The notes: generated from the letters alone by a model not told the origin. A DNA stretch of 64,000 nucleotides from Nematopogon swammerdamellus (GCA_946902875.1 OX336349.1:7649891-7713890), one strand, 5' to 3'; shown: positions 52,734 to 63,091, counted from the first letter of the stretch. A program made the numbers and translations.

Positions 52734-55700
52734 TGGCGCAGCCGTTCACTGTACCAGCTCCTATGGACGTGGAAGATGGAGAAATCAGAGATAGCTGGCT
52801 CAAGTTCAAACAAAGATTCGAAATATATCTCGAAGCCTCTGAGTATGTGGAAATAACATCAAGTAGAAAACTTGCTATTTTCTTGAACTGCATAGGTGAG
52901 AGAGGTTTAGACCTTTACAACAACGCACTGTCAATAAGTTCGGACAAGAGAAAAGATTATGATGCAGTAGTCGCTGCCTTTGAAGAGTATACTGCGTCCC
53001 GGAAAAATGATATAGTAAGCAGTTTTAAATTCAACACAAGACAACAACAGGAAGGAGAATCCTTTGATGCTTACTATGAAGAACTAAGAAGGTTGATCAA
53101 GGCTTGTGAATATGAAACTGTGGAAAATCGTCTACTACGGGATAGAATAGTGTGCGGGCTGAACAACTCAAATCTTCAGCAAAAACTCTTATCGTCAGGT
53201 GACATATCATTAGAACAGGTTTTAACTATTTGCCGTTCTTTCGACCTAAGCCAGGAACACGTTAAGATATTAAAATCTATTGAAAAGTCTGTGCAGCCTG
53301 TCACAGAACAATCTTACAGAACTTCTAAGAAGTCGAGCAAGGCTGGAAAAGTAGTCAGCTGTCAGCGATGCAGTAGAAAACATGTACGTGGAAAATGTCC
53401 TGCTTTTGGTAATATCTGTGGCTACTGTAAAGTACCCAACCACTTCGAGGCTGCGTGCTATAAGAAGAAACGAGTTCATCAAGTTGAAAACAAGGGCACG
53501 GACAGTGACACCTCATCTGATTCTGAAGCGGGACATTCTAAACAGAAAAGTCTCATGTCGGTCAAGACTGTACTTGAGGTAAAGGATGATGATTGGTTTG
53601 AACAAATATCCATAGATAATTGTGAGGTAGCATGTAAGATAGATACAGGAGCCCAGGTAAATGTTATGCCAGTAAAAGTTTTGCGAAAAATTGGTTACAA
53701 TAAAAAATTTCTCAGTCCGTCTCATACTGTTCTAGAAGCGTTTGGTGGTGAAAAATACGAGACACTGGGTAAAATATCAATGAAGTGTGTTTTAGAGAAA
53801 AGAGAGTGTAATTTGGAATTTATTGTGACAGGTGAGAATGTTAAAAAAGTAAGGTCTCCTATAATAGGTTTTAAAGGTAGTCGTAAGTTGAACCTGGTCA
53901 ATATAAAAGGTGCATCACTGATCATGTCTGAGCAATTGAGTGATAAAAACGCCTTTATAGAGAATAATAAAGATTTGTTTACAGGGTTAGGAAAATTCGA
54001 TAAAGAGTATCATATTAAGGTAAACGAAAAGCATGAACCCGTGGTCTGCCCTCCGAGACGAGTACCTCAATCAATAATGCCTAGGTTAAAGGATAAACTT
54101 AAGGACTTAGAGAAAGAAGGTATTATTGCTCCTGTAACTCAACCAAAGAACTGGGTAAGTAGTTTAGTTGTGGTTGAAAAGCCAAATGGCTCTTTGCGTG
54201 TGTGTTTAGATCCAATGCACCTTAACAAAGCTATAATTACTGATCACTCTTTGATACCCACCGTTGAGGAAATAATTCCAAAACTGACAAATAAGAAAAT
54301 ATTTTCAGTTTTAGATTTGAAGGATGGATTTTATCATATAAAGTTAGATGACGTATCATGTGACTTATGTTCCTTCTCCACGCCTTTTGGTGTATATAAA
54401 TTCTTAAGGCTTCCGTTTGGGGTGAAGTGCGCTCCTGAAATATTCCAAAGTCGCACATCTGAGATATTCGGAGATATCGAAGGTGTCGAAGTCTACTTTG
54501 ACGATGTCATAATCGCAGCTGAAGATGATACAACGCATGACCAGATTATGAAAAAAGTAGTAGAACGAGCCAGAGGTAAGGGTGTCAAATTTAATGAGTC
54601 AAAAATTCAATACAAGTCTCATGAAGTGAAGTATCTAGGCTATCACTTTTCAAAAGATGGCTATAAACCTGATGAGACTTATTTAGAGGCTATTTTAAAA
54701 ATGGATACCCCGAAAAACAAGAAAGACCTACAGAGACTACTCGGAATGTTTGGATATTTGAGAAGATTTATTCCCAATATGTCTCAGACGTCTACTTGTC
54801 TTTATGAGCTACTTAAGAAAGAAGTTCTGTGGCAGTGGATGCCATCTCATGAAAAAGCTCTCAATACTCTGAAACAGCAAATAACTCATCCGCCAGTGTT
54901 GAAGCTGTTTGACTCATCACTACCTATCACAATTCAATGTGACAGCTCTAGTGAAGGCCTCGGTGCATGTTTACTCCAAGAAGGCGCACCAGTTCTATAC
55001 GCTTCACGAACTCTAACTAAAGCTGAGAAAAACTATCCGCAAATCGAAAAAGAATTGTTGAGCATAGTTTTCGCCACAGGCCGGTTTCACAGTTTAGTTT
55101 ATGGCAGAGAAGTAATAGTTGCTAATGACCATAAACCACTAGAAACTATTCTAAAAAAGCCAGTACATGATATTGGGAGTCCCAGAATACAGCGTCTTAG
55201 GCTTAAATTGTTAAAATATAATATTAAGATGATTTATATTCAGGGCAAATATTTGTATATAGCGGACACATTGTCGAGAGCTAGTATGGCTGATATAACT
55301 GATGATCTACAGTTGACTGAAGTTGTTCATTGTGTAGGGTTGTGTGAGAGTCTTGAAATAAATGATCAAAAGAAAAAAGAGTATAAAGAAGCTACATTGA
55401 GAGATCCGAACTTAAGAGAAGCATTGACATTTTGTCAGAAAGGGTGGTCAGAGTCATGCAAGAGGGCAAAAGGTGAACTGCGAGTGTTATATCAACACAG
55501 AGACAAGTTGTCAGCAGATGAAGGTTTAGTGTTCTTTAATACGAAAATTGTGATACCACTTGATATGCGTCAACATGTTTTGTCTAACTTGCATGCAGGC
55601 CATTTTGGCATGTCAAAAATGAAGGCTAGAGCTCGTCAGCTTGTTTATTGGCCTAATTTAGATACGTCAATTGAAAATTTTGTCGCTAAGTGCTGTCACT

Positions 55701-56671
55701 GTCAGAAGTACCAGAATTCAAATAGAAAAGAACCTCTTATTAGCATGAAAATTCCAAAACTTCCTTGGAGTGTAGTAGCCATGGACTTCATGGACTATGG
55801 TGGAAACACATATTTAATTGTGGAAGACTTTTTGTCAAAATGGTTGGAAATCATTCCAACTCAGTCTAAAACATCATCCGCTGTAGTGAAGTGCTTAAGT
55901 AAATTATTTGCGATACATGGAATACCAAAAAAAGTTGTTAGTGATAATATGCCATTCTCGTCCTTAGAATGTAAGAAGTTTGCTTTAGAGAATTATGTTG
56001 AGTTTTGCTTCAGTAGCCCTAGGTATGCTCAGGCAAACGGTCAGGCCGAACGAGGTGTTCAGACAGCAAAGAAAATTCTAAAGAAATGTCAATCTAGTAA
56101 GGTGAGCTTAGAACAAGCATTACTAGATTGCCATACGTTACCTGTAACCGGAACATCGTTTTCTCCGTCTGAAATACTTATGGGTAGACTACTACGTACA
56201 CGGGTTCCTGCTTCTTGTAATGCTTTGAAACCTAAATTGTCTTTGACTGAATTTCGTGAAGAACTAAAAAGAAATCAGAAGACATCTGAAGAATATTATA
56301 ATAAACGAGCTCATAAGAGAGGTGAATTTGTTGAAAACGATAAAATATATTATAGAGAGGGGAAGAGTTGGTTACCAGGTCTTGTTGTTTCTAAGATGGA
56401 AAATCCTAGGTCCTATAAAATATTAAATAATTTGAATAATGAGCTAGTACGAAATAAGTTTCACTTAAGAAAAAGAACTGATTCATCTCATCTTTATGGG
56501 GAGGTCGATGAAAGTTTAAATATTAACAATTGTAATGTGCAGGTAGAAGATACCGTTAGAAATGTCACACAGCCAGTTATAAATGCAGGTTTCGTTGAAG
56601 AACAACACACTGGTAGGCCCAGAAGACAAATTAAGTTGCCTGAGAGATTTAATGATTTTGTAATGTATTAG
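52733..56671 (+). CDS. Gag-Pol polyprotein of a mag-like Ty3/gypsy retrotransposon
   Basis: A single 1312-residue frame without the usual gag/pol frameshift. Domains: capsid-like Gag (about 1-190); two zinc knuckles (C210-C213-H217-C222 and C229-C232-H237-C242); aspartic protease with DTGA at 304-307; reverse transcriptase about 430-640, with D528, LPFGVKCAPEIFQ (560-572) and the YFDD box at 588-591; RNase H about 730-850 (D737, E772 or E774, D799, D845); integrase zinc domain (H954/H957, C987/C990) and catalytic D1018, D1071, E1106; a GPY/F-type module near 1205-1232 (WLPGLVVSKMENPRSYKI). The product would form cytoplasmic particles, copy its RNA to DNA and integrate it. Odd point: the integrase box reads SDNMPFSS where relatives have SDNGPQF.S, one residue shorter with the glycine changed. 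The ATG at the LTR edge is the first in the frame; a later start would cut into Gag. Confidence 0.93.
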   Translation: MAQPFTVPAPMDVEDGEIRDSWLKFKQRFEIYLEASEYVEITSSRKLAIFLNCIGERGLDLYNNALSISSDKRKDYDAVVAAFEEYTASRKNDIVSSFKFNTRQQQEGESFDAYYEELRRLIKACEYETVENRLLRDRIVCGLNNSNLQQKLLSSGDISLEQVLTICRSFDLSQEHVKILKSIEKSVQPVTEQSYRTSKKSSKAGKVVSCQRCSRKHVRGKCPAFGNICGYCKVPNHFEAACYKKKRVHQVENKGTDSDTSSDSEAGHSKQKSLMSVKTVLEVKDDDWFEQISIDNCEVACKIDTGAQVNVMPVKVLRKIGYNKKFLSPSHTVLEAFGGEKYETLGKISMKCVLEKRECNLEFIVTGENVKKVRSPIIGFKGSRKLNLVNIKGASLIMSEQLSDKNAFIENNKDLFTGLGKFDKEYHIKVNEKHEPVVCPPRRVPQSIMPRLKDKLKDLEKEGIIAPVTQPKNWVSSLVVVEKPNGSLRVCLDPMHLNKAIITDHSLIPTVEEIIPKLTNKKIFSVLDLKDGFYHIKLDDVSCDLCSFSTPFGVYKFLRLPFGVKCAPEIFQSRTSEIFGDIEGVEVYFDDVIIAAEDDTTHDQIMKKVVERARGKGVKFNESKIQYKSHEVKYLGYHFSKDGYKPDETYLEAILKMDTPKNKKDLQRLLGMFGYLRRFIPNMSQTSTCLYELLKKEVLWQWMPSHEKALNTLKQQITHPPVLKLFDSSLPITIQCDSSSEGLGACLLQEGAPVLYASRTLTKAEKNYPQIEKELLSIVFATGRFHSLVYGREVIVANDHKPLETILKKPVHDIGSPRIQRLRLKLLKYNIKMIYIQGKYLYIADTLSRASMADITDDLQLTEVVHCVGLCESLEINDQKKKEYKEATLRDPNLREALTFCQKGWSESCKRAKGELRVLYQHRDKLSADEGLVFFNTKIVIPLDMRQHVLSNLHAGHFGMSKMKARARQLVYWPNLDTSIENFVAKCCHCQKYQNSNRKEPLISMKIPKLPWSVVAMDFMDYGGNTYLIVEDFLSKWLEIIPTQSKTSSAVVKCLSKLFAIHGIPKKVVSDNMPFSSLECKKFALENYVEFCFSSPRYAQANGQAERGVQTAKKILKKCQSSKVSLEQALLDCHTLPVTGTSFSPSEILMGRLLRTRVPASCNALKPKLSLTEFREELKRNQKTSEEYYNKRAHKRGEFVENDKIYYREGKSWLPGLVVSKMENPRSYKILNNLNNELVRNKFHLRKRTDSSHLYGEVDESLNINNCNVQVEDTVRNVTQPVINAGFVEEQHTGRPRRQIKLPERFNDFVMY
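52734..52744 (+). promoter_or_regulatory. Primer-binding site, probably tRNA-Ser, inside the coding frame
   Basis: TGGCGCAGCCG directly follows the LTR. It matches the complement of the 3' end of an arthropod tRNA-Ser (TGGCGCAGTCG) at 10 of 11 positions. The mag family is known to use tRNA-Ser. It is also codons 1-4 of Gag-Pol. Confidence 0.65.
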
Positions 56672-56774
56672 TGGCGTATATTTTATGTGTTGTTTGTGTT
56701 CTTTGAAATTGTGTTATTTTAAAATGATTAACCTGTGTTGGAGTAACATTAGCTTTAATGTATGTGACTCAACT

Positions 56775-56785
56775 TAAGAGGAAGA
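56775..56785 (+). promoter_or_regulatory. Polypurine tract
   Basis: AAGAGGAAGA directly before the 3' LTR, where plus-strand DNA synthesis is primed in this class of element. Confidence 0.7.
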
Positions 56786-56919
56786 TGTTGTAAAAAAGTT
56801 AGTAATGTCATATGAACTGACATGTTTGTCAGAAAAAGATCAACCATTTTTTTATTAAAATGTTATAAAAGTACAATACTTTTATTTTATTGAAAATAGC
56901 ATAAATACATGCTACAACA
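56786..56919 (+). repeat. 3' LTR, 134 bp
   Basis: Appears identical to 52600-52733 by eye, followed by the target duplication AACCT. Confidence 0.93.
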
Positions 56920-56924
56920 AACCT

Positions 56925-57540
56925 TATCGACCACAGACATACATTACTCATTCCATCCTAGACAGAACTATAGTAAAATGTAGTCGTAACATTGCTTCTT
57001 TATAAGATCGCCAATTATTATTAATACAATTTTAGTTCTTTCTCCCTATCAAGGGCGTGAATGTACAATACACATTTGAGGTCGCCAGTAAAAATCCAAT
57101 AATTTAATCTGGACATAAGGTCACCTGAGTACATCCACACTGGCTCGGACAGTATGACCTAAATAGCTAATCGATTCGGCGGTTCTCGCTCATGTCACTC
57201 AGATATTACTCGTCTAATAACAGGAAACATTAACACAGAGCGAAATTGATTTAATATCATACAGTGAAGGTCGACCGAGTCGTTTGCTTTGGAGATTTCC
57301 TCTGAAGTGGTTAGGTATGGCAACGAATTATTATGAGGTGACGTAGTATAAGAAAACTGGACCTATATTTAATTCATTATATTATGAGGACTAATAAGAG
57401 TAATGACAGGAAAATCGTGCTGTTGGATGTGCATAATATGAGTTCGTTGTGACAGTCAGTCAGTATGTTATTAATTATAGTCCAGTTAGTTTTGCCAGTA
57501 ACTTCTGATAAGTTTGTTAGGTATATAATATATTTTAGTT
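56925..57540. other. Stretch without a recognised gene
   Basis: No supported feature. Confidence 0.4.
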
Positions 57541-57920
57541 AGAGCGGCGGGTGGCCGAGTGGTCTGGGTGTTGGCCTCTCTTGCGAGAGGTACGAGGTTA
57601 AAATCCGGTCGGCGTGTACCAATATGTTTTTTTCTGATGAAAAAATTTGCATGTATACCTACACCTGCTGCTTCACCGTTGTAAAACTGTAGGTCCCTTC
57701 CCATGCCCCTAGGTGGCATGCTCAAATCGTAACCGATTGCGTTGGTAGTTGGTACTTGGTACCCACTGGATGTCAGATGGCCGCATAGCAGCTTAGGCTT
57801 TGTTCTCCTCTAGTCCAGTGTAGCGAGCAATCCAACCGGCCTTCTCGGGGGTGATATTGGCTGGTTGGAGCATATGATTTGGCTCCTTTGACTCAGCCAC
57901 CCATACTGGATTACATAAAA
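57541..57920 (+). mobile_element. tRNA-headed SINE (second family), full length
   Basis: Head resembling a tRNA with a long D-arm: GGCGGGTGGCCGAGTGGTCT (A box GTGGCCGAGTGG), an anticodon-like CTCTCTTGCGAGAG, B-box-like GAGGTTAAAATCC. A body follows: GTAAAACTGTAGGTCCCTTC, CCTAGGTGGCATGCTCAAAT, GGCCGCATAGCAGC, CTAGTCCAGTGTAGC and CTGGATTACATAAAAA tail. It shares 'gtaaaactgtaggtcccttccc' and other body blocks with the tRNA/5S-headed family. Similar body pieces occur at 39122, 42783 and 45593. It is not a functional tRNA gene: the arms do not fold fully, and it runs on into the body without a terminator. Confidence 0.8.
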
Positions 57921-60610
57921 ACAATCACTCTTTAATAAATTACACGCTGGGCAAAGAATGATCAGCGCACAGGTTATATCTTGTTTCCGTTTTATATGTA
58001 CCTATAGGAGAAATAAATATTTTTCATTTCATTTCATTTTCATTTCATCTCTGAATTAGACGGTAATTAGAAAATAATGTGGAAATGTGTGGAAATCCCA
58101 GAATGCCAAGAAATATCATATTGTTTTTCATGTATTCTTCTCAATAAATGCGAAAGTTTATGCTTTTTGAGCATGACTAATAAAAATATATTGTGTAACA
58201 TCAAACCAAAACAGCAATGACTTAAGAATCACTGCAGGATGAGGCAGTCAATTATAACGTTTACAACATTACATGTAGAGGTTTTAATTATAATTTACGA
58301 ATCTCCGGGGATGATGGTTGGACCGAACCAGCGCTCGACAAAAGATCTCTTATCTCCATTCGTTCACGGCTCGTCGCGTCCGACGGTTCATTCGCTTTAC
58401 ATATCGCACTGTCGGAATTAATTATAATCGCTCTGGGTTAAGAATTAAGATTACTAGTACTTTCAATTTATTCAAGTTTATAGTCAGCTTTATAATTCAG
58501 GGTAATTTGTATAGTAAGTAAATCAAATTTTCTCTGTCCATCTTTTATGCGTTATGATTAAGTTCGCTTTCCCTTTCTTCGTTTCTGTGTCATATTATTT
58601 ACCAAATCGACTTACTCGCTTAGTTATTTCACGGCAAATAGTTTCAATACGTTTTCAAATATCTAGCGGACAATAATTTTGACATTTTTTCGTTTCATAA
58701 AGCTTTGTCTACTGTGCCTACACATTTTTCTGATATATGCACTTCTTTCACAATTTCCATTTTTCATATTTTTTAATCTTTTCATTATATTTTCAAACTC
58801 GTTCCGCATTAATAACAGATTTCCTTAGTCCCTCTTATTACCAGATTCCGAATTTATATTTTTATATATTATATAGCATTTTTACTACAAGAAATATCTC
58901 CACAAAGCTCTCACCTTAGAATCATACGCCACGGTCAGTAAGTATAGAATAATGATAGAGCAAGCGGGATGATATTTACGACATTGGCTGCAGCGGGTGG
59001 CTAATGAGTCGGGAGGCGGACAGAAAGTTCTCCTTTCCTCTCAGAGAGCTTCAAATGAGGCTTAAAAGATACAATTTTGAGAGCCAAGATCGAACCGTGG
59101 GAGAAGTAGCTTTCGACGATAGAACATATTTTCTCGATATCTCCTAGACATTATTGAATAATCACTGTGTTCACTAGTATATCTAGAAAAATATGACCGA
59201 TCAACTAAAAATACAGAAGGTTTCTGCTTTTGTTGCTACATCTATTAATATTTTAATTAACCTGTGAGCGTTGATCATAAGTCATAACCGGAAACTTGTA
59301 GAACTTTAGTATTGAGTTGACGTTTAATTGATCAACTAATTTATCCTCTGTATACGTGCATAATCGTGTGTTAATAAATCGTCACATGGGAAAGTTTTCG
59401 CGAGTACAATTAATACTCAGAAACCAAAACTTCCAATAATTGGCATTCTCTTCAATGTCTTGATGACAGACAATCCCTTGAATAATGAGAATAACGCCGC
59501 CGTTGTAGCACAATTTGAGGCAGCGAATTTTATGAGGAACATATTGATACGATCTTGAAGCCTCGAAGGTGAGACAGGGTGATACGCGGTCGCACGAACA
59601 AGTGTTATTGAAGTCGACACTTTACAAAAAGTAGCTCGGCGTGAAATGAAGCCACTTTTCACTTCGGATACTGTAAATAAGGATCGGTCGATACAAAACA
59701 TATTAACCAAAGTGCTTGATATAGCGTTCGACACTGTGAATAAAAATATGTGTCACCTCGAGCTTTAACACATAGTAATTAGGACGTATAATTGGCACTA
59801 ACATAATTTGTATATTTCGTAAGTTGTTCGAGTACATTGAACTATTGATACTATGAAACATTGAACATTTAATCGTCCATCCTTACAGCATCCATCAAGA
59901 AAGTGGATAATTCAGAAAAATTTATTTTGTTTGGCAATAGGTTCAGTAATTGATTCTCTCTCTCTCTGCAACCTCCCTTTAAAGACCTCAACGTCAGAGG
60001 ACTCGGATGCAGTCACAAACAGCTACAACATGTACAGCGTCTCGCATCTCACATTCTTATTGTCATGCAATGACTCGGCAGCGGCGCCTTGACGCTCATC
60101 AAAGATGCACACGGAGGTTTTGACAAGTAACGTCAGGAGCTTTCTGTATTTAGCTCTCTACACATTAACTGGAACAAGGCAAGGTGTGCCTTGTGGGTCT
60201 TTTATTAACATGTTTTCTCTCGACCTTCATTGAATTGGAATTGAAATCGCTTGGGCCTTAAAGTTCGTCATATTATGTGCTTGTTTCGTAAAAGCTATGG
60301 AATATTTCCCATGTCAATTATTATGAATTCCTACTATTTGAATAATGTTGCACGGAAAAAAAGGATTGCTCGAAATAAAGCAAATTGCATTGGTCTAAGT
60401 GAATGCGCGATTTCAATACTCGGAAAACAATCATTTACTTAAAATTAAATAATTATATTCTTGAAATTCTTGCATTACTACAAGTAATTATATTCTTTCT
60501 TTGAGAGATCAAGCTTCTCTACCATTGAAATTAGCACCGTGTAAATATAAGAATATTATAATCTCAATGCAATTTTCTACTGGAATCCATCTAATAATGA
60601 CCTATTCAAT
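57921..60610. other. Long stretch without a recognised gene
   Basis: Contains a (TTTCA)n microsatellite near 58022-58048 and a CTCTCTCTCTCTC run at 59957. The minus frame 59417-59734 (105 codons) overlaps protein-like sequence on the plus strand, and neither shows a domain. Frames at 58239, 58318, 58737 and 60251 are AT-driven. Confidence 0.4.
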
Positions 60611-60614
60611 TTAA

Positions 60615-61148
60615 AAGTTCGTTAACTTGAAAGTAAACACTACACTTCTTATTCTAAGAAAATATAATATTAAAGTGAAATATATTGAATCCTGCATTAA
60701 AACTTTGTGAACTTCAAAATAAACATTTGATATATTGTTTTAATGAACTGATTTCTTCCAATACATATATTATGAATTTGAAATAAAATTTACTGTATTT
60801 CAACTGAAGATATTCAGTGTTGTATAGAGTATATGTTATTATCATTATAATGCTACATTTACTTGGAATAAGATTATCTGTTCTTCAATGTGGACGTTCG
60901 TCAACTTAAAGCAAACATTAAATTTCTTATTCTAAGAAAATGTATTGCTAAAGTGACACAAAGATTTTCTTCAGGCAATTAATTTAAAACTTGAATTAAA
61001 ACTTTGCCAATTTAAAAATAAAAAGTTTATATTTTGTTTTAATGAATTGATTTCTTCAATGAAATCTTTTTAACTTTGAAATAAAATTAATTGTATTTCA
61101 ACTGAATATATTCAGTGTTATACAGAGTAAATGGTATTATTATAATAA
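60615..61148. repeat. Two diverged tandem copies of a ~280-bp AT-rich unit
   Basis: Blocks recur in order at about 280-290-base spacing: CTTATTCTAAGAAAATAT(A)A (60646 / 60935), TTGTTTTAATGAACTGATTTC (60737 / 61036), TGAAATAAAATTTACTGTATTTC (60778 / 61077), CTGAAGATATTCAGTGTTGT (60802 / 61101). About 80% alike by eye. Confidence 0.75.
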
Positions 61149-61331
61149 AATAATTTGTTTTGTTTTTATTAAACCATAATTTTGAATGGAGTTTTTCACT
61201 TCTAGAATAGACTAAAATTACTTTTTGATGTAAGAGAGTAAGTGATTCAGAATAAGATTATTTATTCTCTTGATATAACTCATTTTCTATTTTAATTCAA
61301 GAAATGTATGCTTTCAAAATAAAAAGAAATA

Positions 61332-61544
61332 TTCTTGGCAGCCATAGCCAGTTCAGGAAAAAAGAAATTTAAATATTTAATAAATTAATGATAAATTAAT
61401 TAAAGCGATATCGGTGACAACATTTATTTACTGTAAATTTACAGTAAAGAAAATTTTGTCACCAATATCGCTTTAATTAATTTATCATTAATTTATTAAA
61501 TATTGAAATTTCTTTTTTCCTGAACTGGCTGTGGCTGCCAAGAA
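61332..61544. repeat. 213-bp near-perfect palindrome, no loop
   Basis: Arms of ~106 bases meet at CTGTAAATTTACAG (about 61431-61444). Outer ends TTCTTGGCAG and CTGCCAAGAA. A handful of mismatches only. AT-rich; consistent with a palindromic MITE, or a hairpin source of small RNA if transcribed. Confidence 0.9.
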
Positions 61545-61949
61545 CACTTATTTTAAATTCGAAAGTAGGTGTACATAATATTAAATTCAACTTATGTAGG
61601 TAACTAAAGACAAAGGATAAAAATAAAAATCAATAATTTTTAAACTGTTTATTAGGTACTTTGGTCACTTTTAGGTAGATGTACATTATAAATAAGACAA
61701 TATAAAATTGTTATATTCTATATTCTAAGCACATTTTATAATATAAAGAATGTATGTACATATTATGTCGAGCGAGGAGGAACAAGCTCTCCTACCACGT
61801 ACTAAATGCTAAATATCCGTGTATGAGCAATCACCTATACCTGGTTGTACAACGGTGTGTCTACAATATCAAGACAGAGTATGATGACGTTGCTCCATAC
61901 CTACTTCACATTCTTTCACTATAAGTAATCTAACTTCATCTTCATAAAC

Positions 61950-62045
61950 ATGAAGTGCGGTAAGTGCGGTAAAGATTTTCTTAATTACAAGAAATACATT
62001 TTTCACATCGAATATGTACACGGAATTCAACATAGTTTTCAATGC
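61950..62045 (+). pseudogene. Single C2H2 zinc-finger fragment
   Basis: MKCGKCGKDFLNYKKYIFHI and EYVHG encode a good C2H2 finger (C-x2-C-x12-H-x5-H). It begins with ATG and runs in frame into a stretch derived from a LINE. Either an isolated zinc-finger exon or pseudogene, or chance co-linearity. There are no further fingers near it. Confidence 0.4.
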
Positions 62046-62240
62046 CCCTGGAGGAGAGCGATCTTCTCAACGACCGCCAATACGGCTTTCGCCCAAAACG
62101 GTCAGCTGGAGACCTCTTGGTTCATGACTGTCATGGGATGGGTGATGCGCTCGAAAATCACGGTCAAGGCATCGGCTATCGGCTTGGATATAGCGAAAGT
62201 TTTCGATCGGGTCTAGCACAAAGCTCTAAAATTTTGCAGA
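62046..62240 (+). pseudogene. LINE reverse transcriptase fragment, frameshifted
   Basis: One frame reads LEESDLLNDRQYGFRPKRSA, GDLLVHD; the frame then switches and reads IGLDIAKVFDRV followed by a TAG where 'WH' is expected. These are the adjacent 'QYGFR..RST.D.L' and 'A.DI.KAFD.V.H' RT motifs. A ~65-codon relic of a jockey-type LINE, joined directly to the zinc-finger frame. Confidence 0.65.
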
Positions 62241-63090
62241 CATTTTCTCTTATCCTTTCAGTTGTAATTTATTATAGGTACATACTTAATGAAATATCCT
62301 CTCATACATAAACTAAAATCTACTATCTACCTACTACAACTAATATACGAATCGACACACTCCCTGCATAAATTATTTTAGTCCAAATAGAATAGGAAAA
62401 CCAATTCTTATTTTATATGGAAGCAATTTTCGGCGCTAATAAAAGAAGAAAAGTATGGTATTAATTTTAAAAAAAATTGGGGCTCAAATTTGGACGCAAT
62501 ATTTCCCATATTCTTTCAGTTGTATTTATGTATTATAAGGTAATATCAAAGTGACACACATTCACTGGAATAATAATTTTAGTCCAAATTGGAAAACAAT
62601 ATCTTATTTTTCTTCGGAAACAAGTTTAGGCGTTAATGCCATTAAATGAAAAAAATATATTATAAATTAATTGTGTTTCAAAATTGGACAGCATTTTGTA
62701 TTCGCTCACACAATTTTAAATAAAATCGGTAAAACAAACATTTTCAGTGGAAAAAATTTTAGCCTCTAGTGACATTGAACGAAAAATAATTACTTATTAA
62801 CAAATAGATTATTCTGTCAAAAATAAACGAAAAACTACAATCTATAACTATTAAGAACTTAGATATAGGTAGTAACTATACCTGGTACAATGCAGAAATT
62901 AAATTAGTAAATGTGGAATTCAGACGTTGATAGCTTTAAAATTTCCTTAAAAATTTTAAACGAGACAATCTCTTGCCCAATTACTGTTTTACAAAAAACA
63001 TTTATTATAAAATTTCTATATTCATAAACCCTACTGTAGCCTATATATAGGGTCTTTCAATAGTAGGTAACGATACGCTAAAAGGGGTGT
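62241..63090. other. AT-rich stretch without a recognised gene
   Basis: Variants of 'ttttagtccaaat...gaaaacaa.tcttattt' recur around 62380, 62578 and 62750 at about 190-base spacing, a faint tandem structure. No coding signal. Confidence 0.35.
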
Positions 63091-63091
63091 A

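Larger units (their letters stand above)
52600..56919 (+). mobile_element. Intact Ty3/gypsy (mag-like) LTR retrotransposon, 4320 bp
   Basis: Complete element: two 134-bp LTRs, a tRNA-primer site, one Gag-Pol frame and a purine-rich tract before the 3' LTR. It is flanked by a 5-bp direct repeat AACCT (52595-52599 and 56920-56924). The LTRs look base-for-base identical and the 1312-codon frame is unbroken, so the insertion is recent and the element may be active. Very short LTRs, a serine-tRNA-like primer site and two zinc knuckles point to the mag lineage, first known from the silkworm. Confidence 0.93.

Noticed and set aside
57541..57620. A functional tRNA gene
   Set aside because: A and B boxes are present, but the acceptor and T stems do not pair well and the sequence runs into a SINE body with an A-tail.
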